DNA from: an uncultured Lachnospiraceae bacterium
GTDB taxonomy: Bacteria > Bacillota > Clostridia > Lachnospirales > Lachnospiraceae
DNA length: 60,951 nt
NCBI GenBank assembly: GCA_900316805.1
Contig: ONEJ01000062.1
Location: 1-60,951, forward strand
Direction of reading: 5' to 3'
Within the stretch, counting starts at the first letter, position 1, and each line of letters starts with the position of its first letter. This document shows, piece after piece, positions 60,875-60,951 of this stretch. A program made the position numbers and the translations under genes. A model generated the notes under the pieces. It had not been told where the DNA came from. It worked only from the letters and a program-made list of their open reading frames with translations, and did not search any database.

Positions 60875-60951
60875 TCTTGGCCCTGAACATGCCCGTTGTG
60901 GTCCCCTGAGTACACTTGTGTGCAGAAATTACACGGTTTTTTCATGTGTTC

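Overview
The window looks like chromosome from a low-to-medium GC gut Clostridia, most probably Lachnospiraceae. This is an inference from gene content: a PurF paralogue next to a Hanks kinase/PP2C fusion, TrmB, a DUF4179 anti-sigma gene with an ECF sigma factor, LytTR/DUF3021 ABC modules, PadR/DUF2812, agr-type signalling, GGAGG ribosome binding sites and many small regulator cassettes. TAG, TAA and TGA all serve as ordinary stops in clear genes. No rRNA, intact insertion sequence or CRISPR array is visible.

Layout. 1-9.8 kb is mostly housekeeping: a guanylate-kinase-like gene cut by the window edge, a PLP decarboxylase, an AbiEi-like gene coupled to a degenerate AbiEii-like partner, a D-Ala-D-Ala carboxypeptidase, trmB, a PurF paralogue lacking the catalytic Cys, and a kinase/phosphatase fusion. 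9.9-20.5 kb is accessory: a 5'-truncated hemolysin III gene, a PD-(D/E)XK nuclease plus AAA ATPase pair, three alpha/beta hydrolases (one with an apparent N-terminal frameshift) and small regulators. 20.5-23.7 kb holds a Crp/Fnr regulator divergent from an hcp gene with two in-frame TAG codons, followed by two tandem arrays of inverted-repeat units.

23.7-33.9 kb is the most coherent accessory system. Divergent from an XRE regulator, a LytTR response regulator and an AgrC-like kinase (+ strand) lies a minus-strand run: a 48-codon AgrD-like precursor with Ser in place of the ring Cys, AgrB, a small secreted Cys-containing protein, two lipoproteins, an ABC ATPase, a permease, and a permease fused to a lipoprotein-like propeller domain. 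I read this as a quorum-sensing locus tied to export of, or protection from, the secreted product.

33.9-51.5 kb is a patchwork of regulator/transporter cassettes (PadR-DUF2812, LytTR-DUF3021-ABC, XRE, MarR-flavodoxin twice, ECF sigma/anti-sigma, TetR-ABC). Decayed genes lie between them: Nudix, recombinase tail, DUF4143 ATPase, Rpn-type nuclease, a second hcp fragment and an internally deleted flavodoxin. A probable type I toxin-antitoxin locus sits at 38.8-39.2 kb. 51.5-60.8 kb has an MGT-type glycosyltransferase, a MoxR/DUF58/transglutaminase operon, tRNA-Lys, a histidine phosphatase, a membrane coiled-coil protein with a duplicated C-terminal motif, and a YitT protein. The right edge carries only the 3' part of a tRNA-Arg, consistent with an integration junction whose element lies to the right.
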